Shown here: one piece after another, positions 36,257 through 45,150 of the stretch
How the letters are laid out: every line of letters starts with the position of its first letter
Numbering within the stretch: position 1 is the first letter of the stretch
NCBI RefSeq assembly: GCF_035998295.1
Contig: NZ_DASYHS010000148.1
Location: 1 to 57,393, forward strand
DNA: 57,393 nt
Source of the DNA: DASYHS01 sp035998295
GTDB taxonomy: Bacteria; Pseudomonadota; Alphaproteobacteria; Azospirillales; Azospirillaceae
Direction of reading: 5' to 3'
Translations under genes and position numbers: made by a program
Notes under the pieces: model-generated
The model's input: only the letters and a program-made list of their open reading frames with translations
Told to the model about the DNA's origin: nothing
Databases searched by the model: none

Positions 36257-39200
36257 AGGGCGGCGGCCGCCTCCGGGCCGGTCGCCTCCGGGCCGGTCGC
36301 CTCCGTCCGCGGATCGAGCGACGCCGCCAGGTCCGGCCAGATCTCGGCGGCGGCGGCGTCGCCGAGATAGCAGTCGAGATGGCCGAACCCCGGATAGACG
36401 GTGCGGCGGTAGTATGACGGCCCGTTCGCCTCGGACAGCAGGCGGTGGCTGTCCTGCGTGCTCCTGGGGATGAACATCCGGTTCTCGCTTCCCGAGATGA
36501 AGTGGATCGGCAGCTTCAGCCGGTCGAGATGGCGCAGGTCCTCGTCGGTGAGGATGCTGTCCCGCCGCCCCTGGACCGCCACGTCCTTCAGGAAGGCGGT
36601 CAGGCATTCCGGCACGAGCTCGCCCATCAGCGCATGGGTCGCGTCGTTGATGCGGCCGTGCAGCACCAGCTCGCCGAACGTCGCCACGTGCCGGTAGCAG
36701 GCCCCGTTGTCGCACGAGAAGCTCTTGGGAAGGATGCGGGCCAGGAACGAAGCGGCGAGGTCGGACAGGTGGAAGCGCGCATCCTGCGGGCGCTGGTGGA
36801 CCATCTGGCGGCGCGGAAGCAGCTTGTCGAGGTGCAGCCTGATCTTCGCGGTGCCCGGCGGCGTGAAGCGGAGATGGAGCGCCACCTGGCTCGCCACCAG
36901 CGCGCGGATCGCGGCCGGTTCGACGTGCCCGCGCAGCAGCGAGAGCAGGAAGGAGGGCGCCGACAGGCAATGGGCCAGCACCGCGACCTGGTCGCGCCCG
37001 GTCCTCCGCCTGACCTCGTCCACCGCGGCCGGCCAGTCGAACCGCGCCACGTCGTCCAGGGTATAGGGCTGCCGGCGCGCGTCCAGCAGCGGGCTCGTCC
37101 GCCAGTCGAACAGCCAGACGTCGAAGCCTTCGGCGACCAGGTACTCCACCAGGTTCTGGGGCACCGTGTCGACGCAGTAGCTGAGCGCCGTCATCGCCGT
37201 GCCCGGGGCGAGCAGCACCGGCCCGCGGTCGCCGCCGCTGGTGCGGTGGAGGCACAGGCGGGCGCCGTCGCGCGCTGGGAAGTCGATCCGCTCCAGCGGC
37301 GGGCAGGTGAGCGCCCGGCGCACGCCGAAGATCGGCGGGAAGGCCGACAGGCGGGCTTGCGGCCCTTCGGGCGCCACGATCACGATCGGTCCGGCGGCCG
37401 GTCCCTCTGCTGGCTTGGCTGCCGGCCCGGCTTCCTGCCCGGCTGCCGCTCCGGCATAGGTGTCGAAAAGCTGGCCGGCGAAGAACAGGCTGAACTTGCG
37501 GATCGTGTCGACGCGCTTCAGCAGGGTCGGCGCGTCGGTCACCGCCATCGTCGTGAGCTGGCGCGCGAAGTCCCTGGGGTCGATGGTCAGCGTGCCGCCG
37601 TAGATCGGCGGCCCGCTGTCGTCCGGCCCGGCGTGGACCTCGACGAACAGGGTGGTCGTGTCGGCCCAGAGGTCGAAGGCCGGATCGTCGTGGATCAGCT
37701 TGCGGCCATGGACGAAGTAGCGGCTCCCGTCCTGCGCCGTGAGCGGCATGCGGTATTCCATCTGCTTGGTCAGCGTCCGGTCGACCGTCCGGGTGAACAG
37801 GTTGAACCGCCCGCCGGTCACGGTGAGCGGCGCGTCGGACAGGGCCGGCAGGTGGAAGGTGCCGATCAGGTCCGCCTCGTGCGCCTCCTCGTTCAGGAGG
37901 CGGTCGGCGTCCGGTGCCACCACGGTGACGACGAAATGGGCCGGGACCGGGGAGCCGCCTCCCACCCCACCTGCCACCGGCATGAGGGTGCCGCCCATCT
38001 TCTCGGTGAAGCGGATGCCGATGGTCGCCGGACCCGCCGCCTCGCGCGGTTGGCGCGGCGCCGGCGTCATGTCGATGATGCGTCCCTGCGCCTCGGCGAG
38101 ACTGATCATCGCCCGCTCCGTCACCGCGGTGATGGTGAGCAGCGGGTTGACGCCGAGCGGGCGCGGCATCACCGATCCGTCGCACACCATGAGGCCGGGG
38201 TGGACCTCGGTCCCCGTGCCGCCGGCGTAGACGCGGCAGTCCGCGTCCACGACGCCGCTCGCCGCGTCCTCGCCCATCGCGCAGCCGCCCAGCGGGTGGA
38301 CGGTGACGAGGTCGTGCTCGAAGACCTCGCTCCAGACCGGGTTGGGCACGTAGGTGCCGCCGGTCGCGGCGACCGCGTCCCGCACCTTCGCGGCCACGTG
38401 CCCGAACGTGTCCTTGCGGCCGACCCCCGGCCACTCGACCGCGAGGCGGTCGCCGTCGAGCCTCATCTCGCCGTCGCCGCCGTCCTGGGACATGACGAGG
38501 AAGGTCTGGGTGTGGTTGACGGCGCCGCGATAGGGGCCCCGGACCAGGCTTTCGACCTCCCGCGCCTTCTCCTCGAACCGGTCGCCCCGGCCGGTGTCGT
38601 CGCCCAGCACGGTGGTCGCCGCCGCCATGATGCCGGGCAGGAAGGTGGCGATGCCGCCGGGGATCGCGCCTTCCTCGATCACGATGCCCTTCTCCAGGTC
38701 CCCGGTCTCGCGCAGGTCGATCAGGCCGGTGATGGTCGGCCCGACCGGGCGCCTGGCGTCGCGGCGGAAATCGTAGGTGCGTGCCGCCTCGCCGAAGCCG
38801 ACGCCGTCGACGGGGTGCTCGTTGTTGTAGCCGAAGGCGAGCACGTCGCCGTTGCCGCTGAACCCCTTTCCGAGACGGTCCGACAGCGCCAGCCCGCGCT
38901 CGCGCGAGCGCAGCAGGATCTCGGTCGACCCCAGCGTCCCGGCGGCGAGCACGACGATGTCGGCGCAGACCACCGGCTCCTCGGCGTCGAACCTCTCGCG
39001 GCCCAGCCCCTGGGGCACGTAGTGGACGTTCCAGCCGCCGGCCGCCCTCCTGCTGACGTGGCGCACGCGCAGGCCGCAGAAGATCTCCGCCCCGAACGCC
39101 GCCGCGTCGGGCAGGTAGTTCATCAAGGTCGTGCTCTTGGCCCCGGTGTTGCATCCCGAGCAGCAGTCCCCGCAGAGATTGCAGGCCGGCTGCCACACGC

Positions 39201-39765
39201 CGGCGGGGTTGTACCCCTCCTCGAAGGCGACGTTGATCGGCGGCAGCCGCAGGTCCACCCCCAGCGCCTTCGCGGCGGCGTCCATCGCGCGCAGCTTGTT
39301 GACCATCGGGAAACCCGGCTGTCCCGCCGGGTAGGGCCGCGGCTTCAGCATCGCGCGGGCCCGCGCGTAGCCTTCGTCCAGGTATGTGCGCAGGCCGGCC
39401 GGCCAGGCCGGGTCGTCGAAGACGCGCGGGTCGGCCTCCAGCGACACGTTGGCATTGATCAGCGAGGTGCCGCCCAGGCCGCAGCCGACGAGCACGTTGA
39501 TGTCTCTCCCGACGCGCAGGTCGAACAGCGCGGTGCGCGGGCCGATCCGCCCGGCCTCGCCCTCCATCTGCGCCTGGGCGGCGGCCTCGGCGGCATTGTC
39601 GGGATACTCGCCCGGGACCAGCTCCTCGCCGCGCTCCAGGACCGCGACCCGCAGGCCCATCCGGGCCAGCCGCGAGGCCGCGGCCCCGCCGCCGTAGCCG
39701 GACCCGACGACGATCGCATCGTATTTGGCATCGAGCTGGGAGAGGGTCTTCGAGAGGCGCTTCAT
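36244..39765 (-). CDS. GMC-type oxidoreductase fused to an alpha/beta hydrolase
   Basis: A 1173-residue fusion. Residues 1-560 are a flavoprotein of the GMC/cholesterol-oxidase type: FAD loop VVGSGYGGGAAASRLARMGL (19-38), GCGLGGTSLINANVSLEADP and the late HPLGGCAMGEDAASG plus DGSVMPRPLGVNPLLTI. A cysteine cluster CNLCGDCCSGC lies at 196-206. Residues 590-830 form a beta-rich middle. The last 300 residues are an alpha/beta hydrolase with AHCLSA (Cys933 in the nucleophile position) and GFGHLDCY (His1129). The C-terminus carries a Pro/Gly/Glu repeat from a 15-bp tandem duplication. GAGGAG precedes ATG 39765. The substrate may be a sterol or long-chain alcohol, but this is inference. Confidence 0.8.
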   Translation of the reverse strand: MKRLSKTLSQLDAKYDAIVVGSGYGGGAAASRLARMGLRVAVLERGEELVPGEYPDNAAEAAAQAQMEGEAGRIGPRTALFDLRVGRDINVLVGCGLGGTSLINANVSLEADPRVFDDPAWPAGLRTYLDEGYARARAMLKPRPYPAGQPGFPMVNKLRAMDAAAKALGVDLRLPPINVAFEEGYNPAGVWQPACNLCGDCCSGCNTGAKSTTLMNYLPDAAAFGAEIFCGLRVRHVSRRAAGGWNVHYVPQGLGRERFDAEEPVVCADIVVLAAGTLGSTEILLRSRERGLALSDRLGKGFSGNGDVLAFGYNNEHPVDGVGFGEAARTYDFRRDARRPVGPTITGLIDLRETGDLEKGIVIEEGAIPGGIATFLPGIMAAATTVLGDDTGRGDRFEEKAREVESLVRGPYRGAVNHTQTFLVMSQDGGDGEMRLDGDRLAVEWPGVGRKDTFGHVAAKVRDAVAATGGTYVPNPVWSEVFEHDLVTVHPLGGCAMGEDAASGVVDADCRVYAGGTGTEVHPGLMVCDGSVMPRPLGVNPLLTITAVTERAMISLAEAQGRIIDMTPAPRQPREAAGPATIGIRFTEKMGGTLMPVAGGVGGGSPVPAHFVVTVVAPDADRLLNEEAHEADLIGTFHLPALSDAPLTVTGGRFNLFTRTVDRTLTKQMEYRMPLTAQDGSRYFVHGRKLIHDDPAFDLWADTTTLFVEVHAGPDDSGPPIYGGTLTIDPRDFARQLTTMAVTDAPTLLKRVDTIRKFSLFFAGQLFDTYAGAAAGQEAGPAAKPAEGPAAGPIVIVAPEGPQARLSAFPPIFGVRRALTCPPLERIDFPARDGARLCLHRTSGGDRGPVLLAPGTAMTALSYCVDTVPQNLVEYLVAEGFDVWLFDWRTSPLLDARRQPYTLDDVARFDWPAAVDEVRRRTGRDQVAVLAHCLSAPSFLLSLLRGHVEPAAIRALVASQVALHLRFTPPGTAKIRLHLDKLLPRRQMVHQRPQDARFHLSDLAASFLARILPKSFSCDNGACYRHVATFGELVLHGRINDATHALMGELVPECLTAFLKDVAVQGRRDSILTDEDLRHLDRLKLPIHFISGSENRMFIPRSTQDSHRLLSEANGPSYYRRTVYPGFGHLDCYLGDAAAAEIWPDLAASLDPRTEATGPEATGPEAAAALQPS
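36269..36305 (-). repeat. 15-bp tandem repeat at the end of the fusion gene
   Basis: GCCTCCGGGCCGGTC occurs twice in tandem with a third partial unit. It encodes the repeated A-T-G-P-E tail of the GMC-hydrolase fusion. Confidence 0.75.
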
Positions 39766-41549
39766 GGCCGGACTCCTCGCGGGGGGATCGAGAATGGCTT
39801 TTCGATGAGGTGAGGGCGGTCTCCCGGCCGGCGCAGGCCGAGCGGATGGACCGTGAGCACGCCGTCGCGGTCGATCTTCAGGCGCAGGAACGACTTGAAG
39901 CCCTCGATGCGCAGGGACGAGAAGGCTTCGTTCCAGTGCCGGTGCAGTACCGCCAGGCTGAACCAGAGATAGGCGCCGAACGTCAGCGCCGACGCCAGCC
40001 CGGAAACCACGGCCGCCGCGACGATCGCCACGGCGATGTGCGCGTCGTCCAGGGCGCGCAGGACGAGGCAGGTGGTCGCGGTCACGACCACGGCCTGGAG
40101 CAGGGCGTGCAGCCCGCCCATGAGCAGCCGGCCCCAGCCCTTCTCCACGTCCGCGAAATAGTAGTAGCCGCCGAGAGCGGCCAGCGTGAGCAGGATGGGC
40201 CAGGGGGAGGCGAGGGCGATCTGCCAGTAGACGAGCATCGCGTCCGGCAGGTCGCCCCTGTCGAGGGCCTGCACGAGGCCGCGGCCGGTCGACGCGGCGC
40301 CGGCTTCGGTGGCGGCGATGACCCGGGCATTGAAGTAGAGCGTCCAGGTGAACAGCAGGTACGCGCCCGAGAGGACCAGCGTGAAACCCCAGTTCATGAC
40401 AGGGAAGAGGAAGTTCCCGAACGTCAGCCGCCAGGAGGCGGAGCGTTCCGGGTACAGGGCCTCCTCGTCTTCGGCGCCCTGCTTCCTCGCGATGGTGAAG
40501 CTTCGCTGGTACGGCGCCTTCTCCTCCTCGAACGGCACGCCGGGTGGCGGATACCCGAAGTCGAACACCTTGTCGCGCAGATGGTGCGTCGGGTGCAGGA
40601 AGGCGCCTCCGCCGCCGCAGGTGACGTAGTTGAGGTCGCCCTCGCGGTAGCGGGCGTAATGATGGCTGTCGCCGCTCAGCACCAGCATGAGCTGGTGGTC
40701 CATGCCCTCTTCGGCCCCGGCCAGCCGCGAGAGATAGGAGAGGGAGCTGTATTTCTTCTCGGGTGCGTCCGGATCCAGGTATGCCCAGGTCGGCTCGCCG
40801 ACGCACAGGATCAGCTTCGATTTCGGCTTCATCCAATGTTTGGCGACGTGGCGGAAATAGTCGATCTGCGGCTGGTCTATGTAGCCTTCGAGCTGGCTGT
40901 CCGTTCCCCAGAGCCACCAGTCCTCCCGCAGCCTCACGGCGAAATAGCTTCGGGTCTGCCTGGTCTGGCGCCCGCCGATGACGCGGCCGTCCCGGTCCAT
41001 TCCGGCGACGGCGGCAGACTTGATCGTGCGGCGGCAGAACAGATGGAAGAAGGACCGGAGGCCGTCGTACCAGTCGTGGTTGCCGGGCAGGGCGTAGAGG
41101 TCCGGGCGTTCTTCCTTTTGCCATCTCTCCTTGCCGTTCGGCTTGAAGGCCTCTTCGAAGGGATGGAACAGCCGGTCCTCGTATTCCTGCCGCGATGCCG
41201 TGGGATAGACCTGGTCGCCTCCCATGACGAGCAGCCGGCCGCGTGCAAGCGGCTCCGGGGTGCCGTCCGGCTGCAGCGAATCCTCGGCCAGCAGGCTGGC
41301 TACCGCGTAAGTCGGGTTCCAGCCGTCCCCGGTGTCGGCGACGAAGTCGAACCAGAAGTCGCCGTCCCTGTTCTTGTTCGAATAATCGAAACTCTCGTCG
41401 AAGGGTTGCGCCGCGATCGCATTGGTCGCGGCCAGCGCCTCCCGCTTGTCCGCGAATTGGCCGAAAACCGTCGAGATCGCGACCCGGATGCCAGTCTTCA
41501 CCAGTTCGACCGGATTATACCATCCGGTCATGGGGCGCCTTACGGGCAT
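39762..41549 (-). CDS. Membrane-linked metallophosphoesterase
   Basis: A 595-residue protein with a calcineurin-like phosphoesterase domain and a membrane C-terminus. Metal-site motifs are ADTGDGW (71-77), GGDQVYP (110-116), GNHDWYDG (156-163) and LSGDSHHYARY (about 289-299). About five hydrophobic segments follow between roughly 370 and 545. The substrate is not deducible. The stop overlaps the GMC gene start by 4 nt (ATGA), so they form one operon read leftward. GGAGAG precedes ATG 41549; ATG 41531 (MTGWYNP) is an alternative. Confidence 0.82.
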   Translation of the reverse strand: MPVRRPMTGWYNPVELVKTGIRVAISTVFGQFADKREALAATNAIAAQPFDESFDYSNKNRDGDFWFDFVADTGDGWNPTYAVASLLAEDSLQPDGTPEPLARGRLLVMGGDQVYPTASRQEYEDRLFHPFEEAFKPNGKERWQKEERPDLYALPGNHDWYDGLRSFFHLFCRRTIKSAAVAGMDRDGRVIGGRQTRQTRSYFAVRLREDWWLWGTDSQLEGYIDQPQIDYFRHVAKHWMKPKSKLILCVGEPTWAYLDPDAPEKKYSSLSYLSRLAGAEEGMDHQLMLVLSGDSHHYARYREGDLNYVTCGGGGAFLHPTHHLRDKVFDFGYPPPGVPFEEEKAPYQRSFTIARKQGAEDEEALYPERSASWRLTFGNFLFPVMNWGFTLVLSGAYLLFTWTLYFNARVIAATEAGAASTGRGLVQALDRGDLPDAMLVYWQIALASPWPILLTLAALGGYYYFADVEKGWGRLLMGGLHALLQAVVVTATTCLVLRALDDAHIAVAIVAAAVVSGLASALTFGAYLWFSLAVLHRHWNEAFSSLRIEGFKSFLRLKIDRDGVLTVHPLGLRRPGDRPHLIEKPFSIPPRGVRP

Positions 41550-41796
41550 CTCGGCTCTCCGAATTTTTGTTCGTGAAGTCTAAGCCGGGCCGAAGGGGCG
41601 CGCTATCCTTATGATGCCCGGGCTGCCTCCTTTCGGTACGAAAACTCACGCCTGCTTTTCCGGACCTGCCTGCCCGGTCGTGGACCGGCCGGGCCTCTGC
41701 TACGTTGAACGGGTCGTCGTCCCCGTTGCCGGCCCCGTTCCCGGCGTGCCGCGCCGAAGGGACGTATCGGGGATGTTCGCGATGGAGGCGTGGGGC

Positions 41797-42357
41797 ATGA
41801 GGGGATCGGACGGGCGGACCGAGAAGGAAAGGATGCTGGCGGGCGAGCTCTACGACGCCTCCGATCCCGGGCTGCAGGCGGACGCGGCGGCCACGATGGC
41901 GTGGCTGGTCCGGTACAACGCGGCGCTCGCCATGCCCGCGGCGGAGCGGCGGCGGCTCCTGCTGGAACGCCTGGCCGCCGTGGGCGAGGGGACCGTCGTC
42001 CGTCCGCCCTTCCATTGCGACTACGGCTTCAACATCAGCCTCGGCGCCGGCGTGTTCCTCAACTTCGGCTGCGTGATCCTGGACGTCGTCGCGGTCGCCA
42101 TCGGCGACGGGACGCAGATCGGGCCGGGCGTGCAGATACTGGCCGCCGACCATCCCCGCGACGCCGCCCAGCGGGCGACCGGCCTCGAGTTCGGGCGCCC
42201 GGTCCGCATCGGCCGCAACGTCTGGATCGGCGGCGGCGCCATCATCCTGCCCGGCGTCGTCATCGGCGACGACGCCCTGGTCGGCGCCGGCAGCGTCGTG
42301 ACCCGCGACGTGCCGTCCGGGGCGACCGTGGTCGGCAACCCCGCCAGGGTCCGGTAG
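41797..42357 (+). CDS. Hexapeptide-repeat O-acetyltransferase (maltose/galactoside type)
   Basis: A 186-residue left-handed beta-helix acetyltransferase. RTEKERMLAGELYDASDPGL matches the Mac N-terminal domain, NFGCVILDVVAVAIGDGTQIGPGVQI gives hexapeptide turns, and AADHPRD holds the expected catalytic His. It acetylates a hydroxyl on a sugar or similar acceptor using acetyl-CoA. GGAGG at 41784-41788 and family length choose ATG 41797; longer starts to 41611 add unrelated Pro-rich sequence. It precedes the aminotransferase by 90 bp, so it may begin the metabolite cluster. Confidence 0.85.
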   Translation: MRGSDGRTEKERMLAGELYDASDPGLQADAAATMAWLVRYNAALAMPAAERRRLLLERLAAVGEGTVVRPPFHCDYGFNISLGAGVFLNFGCVILDVVAVAIGDGTQIGPGVQILAADHPRDAAQRATGLEFGRPVRIGRNVWIGGGAIILPGVVIGDDALVGAGSVVTRDVPSGATVVGNPARVR

Positions 42358-42447
42358 ACGACGAAGGAAACCGGCGGCAGGGCCTTGACCTGTACCGCCG
42401 TCGGCGCGCTTCAATGGGGAACGCACGCCCAACGCGAGGAAACGCAA

Positions 42448-43623
42448 GTGAACGTGATGCAAGAGACCTCGGCGCTGATGAACGTCGCCGCCCGCCCCCC
42501 CGTCATCTTCGAGCGCGGAGAGGGTTCCTGGCTGTTCGACACCTCGGGGCGCCGATATCTCGACTTCATCCAGGGATGGGCGGTGAACGCCCTCGGCCAC
42601 TGCCCCGACACGATCACCGAGGTCCTGGCGGAGCAGGGCCGCCGCCTGATCTCGCCGAGCCCGGCCTTCTTCAACGACAAGAGCGCCGCACTCGCGCAGT
42701 TCCTCGCCGAGAAGAGCTGCTGCGACCAGGCCTTCTTCACCAGCTCCGGCGCCGAGGCGAACGAGGGCGCGATCAAGCTCGCCCGCAAATACGGCTCGCT
42801 CCACCGCGGCGGCGCCTACGAGATCGTGACCTTCGACGGCGGCTTCCACGGCCGCACGCTGGCGACGATGTCCGCGTCCGGCAAGCCGGCCTTCGCCCCC
42901 CTGTTCGAGCCGAAGGTCCCCGGCTTCCCGAAGGCGCGCCTCAACGACATCGATTCGGTCCTCGCCGCGATCACCGACAAGACGGTCGCGGTGATGCTGG
43001 AGCCGATCCAGGGGGAGGCGGGCGTCGTCCCGGCGACCGCGCGCTTCCTCCAGGACCTGCGGACGCTGACCCGCGACAAGGGACTGTTGCTGATCCTCGA
43101 CGAGGTGCAGACCGGCATCGGGCGGACCGGGGCCCTGTTCGCCTACGAGCATGCCGGGATCGAGCCGGACATCATGACCCTGGGCAAGGGCATCGGCGGC
43201 GGCGTGCCGCTCGGCGCGGTGCTGGCGCAGTCGCATGCGAGCTGCTTCCAGCACGGCGACCAGGGCGGCACCTACAGCGGCAACCCGCTGATGTGCGCGG
43301 TCGGCCTCGCCGTGGCCCGGCGCGTCGCCGAGGACGGGTTCCTGGCCGGCGTCAGGGACAAGGGGCGCCATCTCGTCGACGCCCTCGAAGCCCTGGGCCG
43401 GCGCCACGGGCTCGGCGGCGTGCGCGGCGCCGGCCTCCTGCTCGCCCTCGACCTCGGCAAGCCCGTTTCGTCGGAGGTGGCCAAGCGCGCGTTCGACGCC
43501 GGTCTGCTGCTGAACGCGCCGCGCCCCGACACCCTCCGGTTCATGCCGGCCCTGACCGTGTCGACGGCGGAAATCGACGAGATGGTCGCCATACTGGAAC
43601 CGATCATCGCTTCCGTGCGGTAA
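42448..43623 (+). CDS. Class III PLP aminotransferase, acetylornithine-aminotransferase-like
   Basis: A 391-residue enzyme of the ArgD/ornithine/GABA aminotransferase family. SSGAEANEGAIKLARKYG binds the PLP phosphate, the FDGGFHGRTLATM loop follows, LLILDEVQTGIGRTG holds the Asp contacting the pyridine nitrogen, and TLGKGIGGGVPLGAVLA bears the Schiff-base lysine. The GTG start at 42448 is placed by GAGGA at 42436-42440. It closely resembles ArgD, yet stands beside an amino-acid hydroxylase and exporters rather than arginine genes, so a dedicated role in diamino acid or side-chain transamination is possible. Confidence 0.83.
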   Translation: MNVMQETSALMNVAARPPVIFERGEGSWLFDTSGRRYLDFIQGWAVNALGHCPDTITEVLAEQGRRLISPSPAFFNDKSAALAQFLAEKSCCDQAFFTSSGAEANEGAIKLARKYGSLHRGGAYEIVTFDGGFHGRTLATMSASGKPAFAPLFEPKVPGFPKARLNDIDSVLAAITDKTVAVMLEPIQGEAGVVPATARFLQDLRTLTRDKGLLLILDEVQTGIGRTGALFAYEHAGIEPDIMTLGKGIGGGVPLGAVLAQSHASCFQHGDQGGTYSGNPLMCAVGLAVARRVAEDGFLAGVRDKGRHLVDALEALGRRHGLGGVRGAGLLLALDLGKPVSSEVAKRAFDAGLLLNAPRPDTLRFMPALTVSTAEIDEMVAILEPIIASVR

Positions 43624-44087
43624 CGGCTGCGTCCGTTCTCCCGCGCGGCGCCGGCCGGGCTCGACCTCGGCCGGCCGTCGGCGGGCACGCCGTAGGCCCG
43701 GACCAGCAGCTTGCTGGCGGGCGGAGGGATGGCTTCATCTCTTCCGCCCGGGCTGCCGACATTTTCATTCCGGCCCCGTCCCTGGCGCGCCGCCGGCGAT
43801 CCCCGATCCCGTCCGGGCTCCACCCGGCTCGCCGCATCCGACGCCGATGCGGCCGTCTGCCGAAAACTCCGCCGCACGAAAGTAGTACAGGCACCGTCTC
43901 CGTCATGAGGTAGGACGGAGTATCCAAGCAAAGATGTCGTCGGTCGTGCCCGATAATTGTCGCAATTTCTTGCGTTGGGTCAGGATATTTTTCGTTCTTG
44001 ACGAAACATGACCAGCATGCCATAGGTTGCTTCTAAGAAGGGCAATAAAATATCCGAAATATAGCAATTTAGTTACAGGACTGAGTC
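43624..44087 (+). promoter_or_regulatory. 464-bp gap ending in an AT-rich promoter region
   Basis: The first 270 bp are GC-rich without a convincing gene. CTCCGTC-N9-GACGGAG (43898-43920) can form a hairpin after the aminotransferase unit. From about 43930 the DNA turns AT-rich and holds the shared promoter block (separate entry). GGATATTTT (43983-43991) and AAAATATCC (44047-44055) form a 9-bp inverted repeat flanking that promoter, a possible operator pair. Confidence 0.5.
43979..44033 (+). promoter_or_regulatory. Shared promoter block, copy 1 (hydroxylase unit)
   Basis: TTGACG (43998-44003) and CATAGG (44021-44026) are 17 bp apart, a sigma70-like pair. The 55-nt block aligns without gaps to 46297-46351 with 40 identical positions, including GGATATT upstream and GCATG before the -10. 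A TTTCGT-N5-ACGAAA dyad overlaps the -35. The predicted transcript would start about 55 nt before ATG 44088. Confidence 0.65.
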
Positions 44088-45119
44088 ATGCGAGCGGGAG
44101 GAACAATGATACTGGAGTTAAGTGCCGACGACGCGGCAGACATCTGTAATTTGGCGGATGCGCTCGCGCGACACTACTCTAGCGTTGAGACCGGAACATT
44201 TGCGGACGAATGTGCAGTCACGCATGGAGATTTGCCGAAGGCGGTCAGGCAGGCGCTTTATCCTCTGCGCAGCCTGCGCCAGGACCGAGGTTATCTTTTG
44301 ATCCGGGGGATTCCTCTTGAGGACGAGGCCATCGGCCCGAGCCCATCCACCTGGGATGCGCCCTGGGGTGACGTCCCCTACAAGCGCCAGGAGATCATTC
44401 AATGCCTTCTCACGAGCAGCTTGGGCGAGATATTCGGCTGGCGCACTCAGGAGAACGGCCGCTATCTTCGCCACATAGTTCCGATGGAGAAGGATAAGCA
44501 CGAACAACTCGGCACGAGCAGCGCGGTCGACTTGCTGTGGCACACGGAGGAAGCTTTCCATCCTTGTCGGGCCGACTACATCTCCATCATGTGCTACCGG
44601 AATTCGGAGCGGGCCGTCACGCATCTTGCTTGCGTTGAAGATCTTTCCCTCGACGAAGCGACGGTATCGGTACTGCACGAGCGGCGTTTCTACATAGAGC
44701 CTGACAAGTCCCACTTCCCGGAGAACAACGAAAGTCAGCATTGGGGCGTGGAGAACGACAGGTTTGCCCACGTCTACGAGATGTTCAAGAATCCCCGACC
44801 CGTTCCGGCCCTGGTGGAGGAGGGGGGCGTGACCACTTTCTGCGTCGATCAGGCTTTCATGCGGGCGGCGGAGGGAGACGTCGAGGCGGAGCTTGCACTC
44901 GATGCCCTCTACAAAGGGCTTGACGACTGCAAGCTGGAACTGGTCCTCCGGCCGGGGGACCTCCTGATCGTCGACAACCATCGCACGGCGCATGGCCGGT
45001 CGGTGTACGACCCGGACTACGGCCCAAAGCAGCGGTGGCTGCGTAGAGTGAACGTGATGGCTGATCTGCGTAAGTCCCTTGCTTTCCGTCAGGACGCGAC
45101 ATCGAGAGTCTTGGTGTAG
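44088..45119 (+). CDS. VioC-like Fe(II)/2-oxoglutarate amino-acid hydroxylase (clavaminate synthase family)
   Basis: This 343-residue enzyme resembles arginine beta-hydroxylase VioC over most of its length. GWRTQENGR corresponds to the VioC GWATQQDGR segment. WHTEEAFHP supplies iron ligands His152 and Glu154, DNHRTAHGR gives His302, and Arg316 in QRWLRRVN matches the 2-oxoglutarate arginine. Of the VioC aspartate pair that holds the guanidinium (DGD), only the first is kept (VDQAF: Asp254, Ala256), so another amino-acid substrate is likely. ATG 44106 is an alternative start behind GGGAGG. Codon use is less GC-rich than its neighbours. It is first in a unit with an exporter gene. Confidence 0.82.
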   Translation: MRAGGTMILELSADDAADICNLADALARHYSSVETGTFADECAVTHGDLPKAVRQALYPLRSLRQDRGYLLIRGIPLEDEAIGPSPSTWDAPWGDVPYKRQEIIQCLLTSSLGEIFGWRTQENGRYLRHIVPMEKDKHEQLGTSSAVDLLWHTEEAFHPCRADYISIMCYRNSERAVTHLACVEDLSLDEATVSVLHERRFYIEPDKSHFPENNESQHWGVENDRFAHVYEMFKNPRPVPALVEEGGVTTFCVDQAFMRAAEGDVEAELALDALYKGLDDCKLELVLRPGDLLIVDNHRTAHGRSVYDPDYGPKQRWLRRVNVMADLRKSLAFRQDATSRVLV

Positions 45120-45150
45120 CTCGTAAGTCGCGTTCGAAACTAAGGATTCC

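Noticed and set aside
36445..39813. 1122-codon forward ORF opposite the GMC fusion gene
   Set aside because: It is antisense to a gene with clear FAD and hydrolase motifs; its composition (Arg/Gly/Asp/His-rich, no domains) is the usual GC-rich shadow.
41611..41796. Upstream extension of the hexapeptide acetyltransferase to 248 residues
   Set aside because: The added residues are Pro/Cys-rich and unlike the family, and GGAGG sits before ATG 41797.
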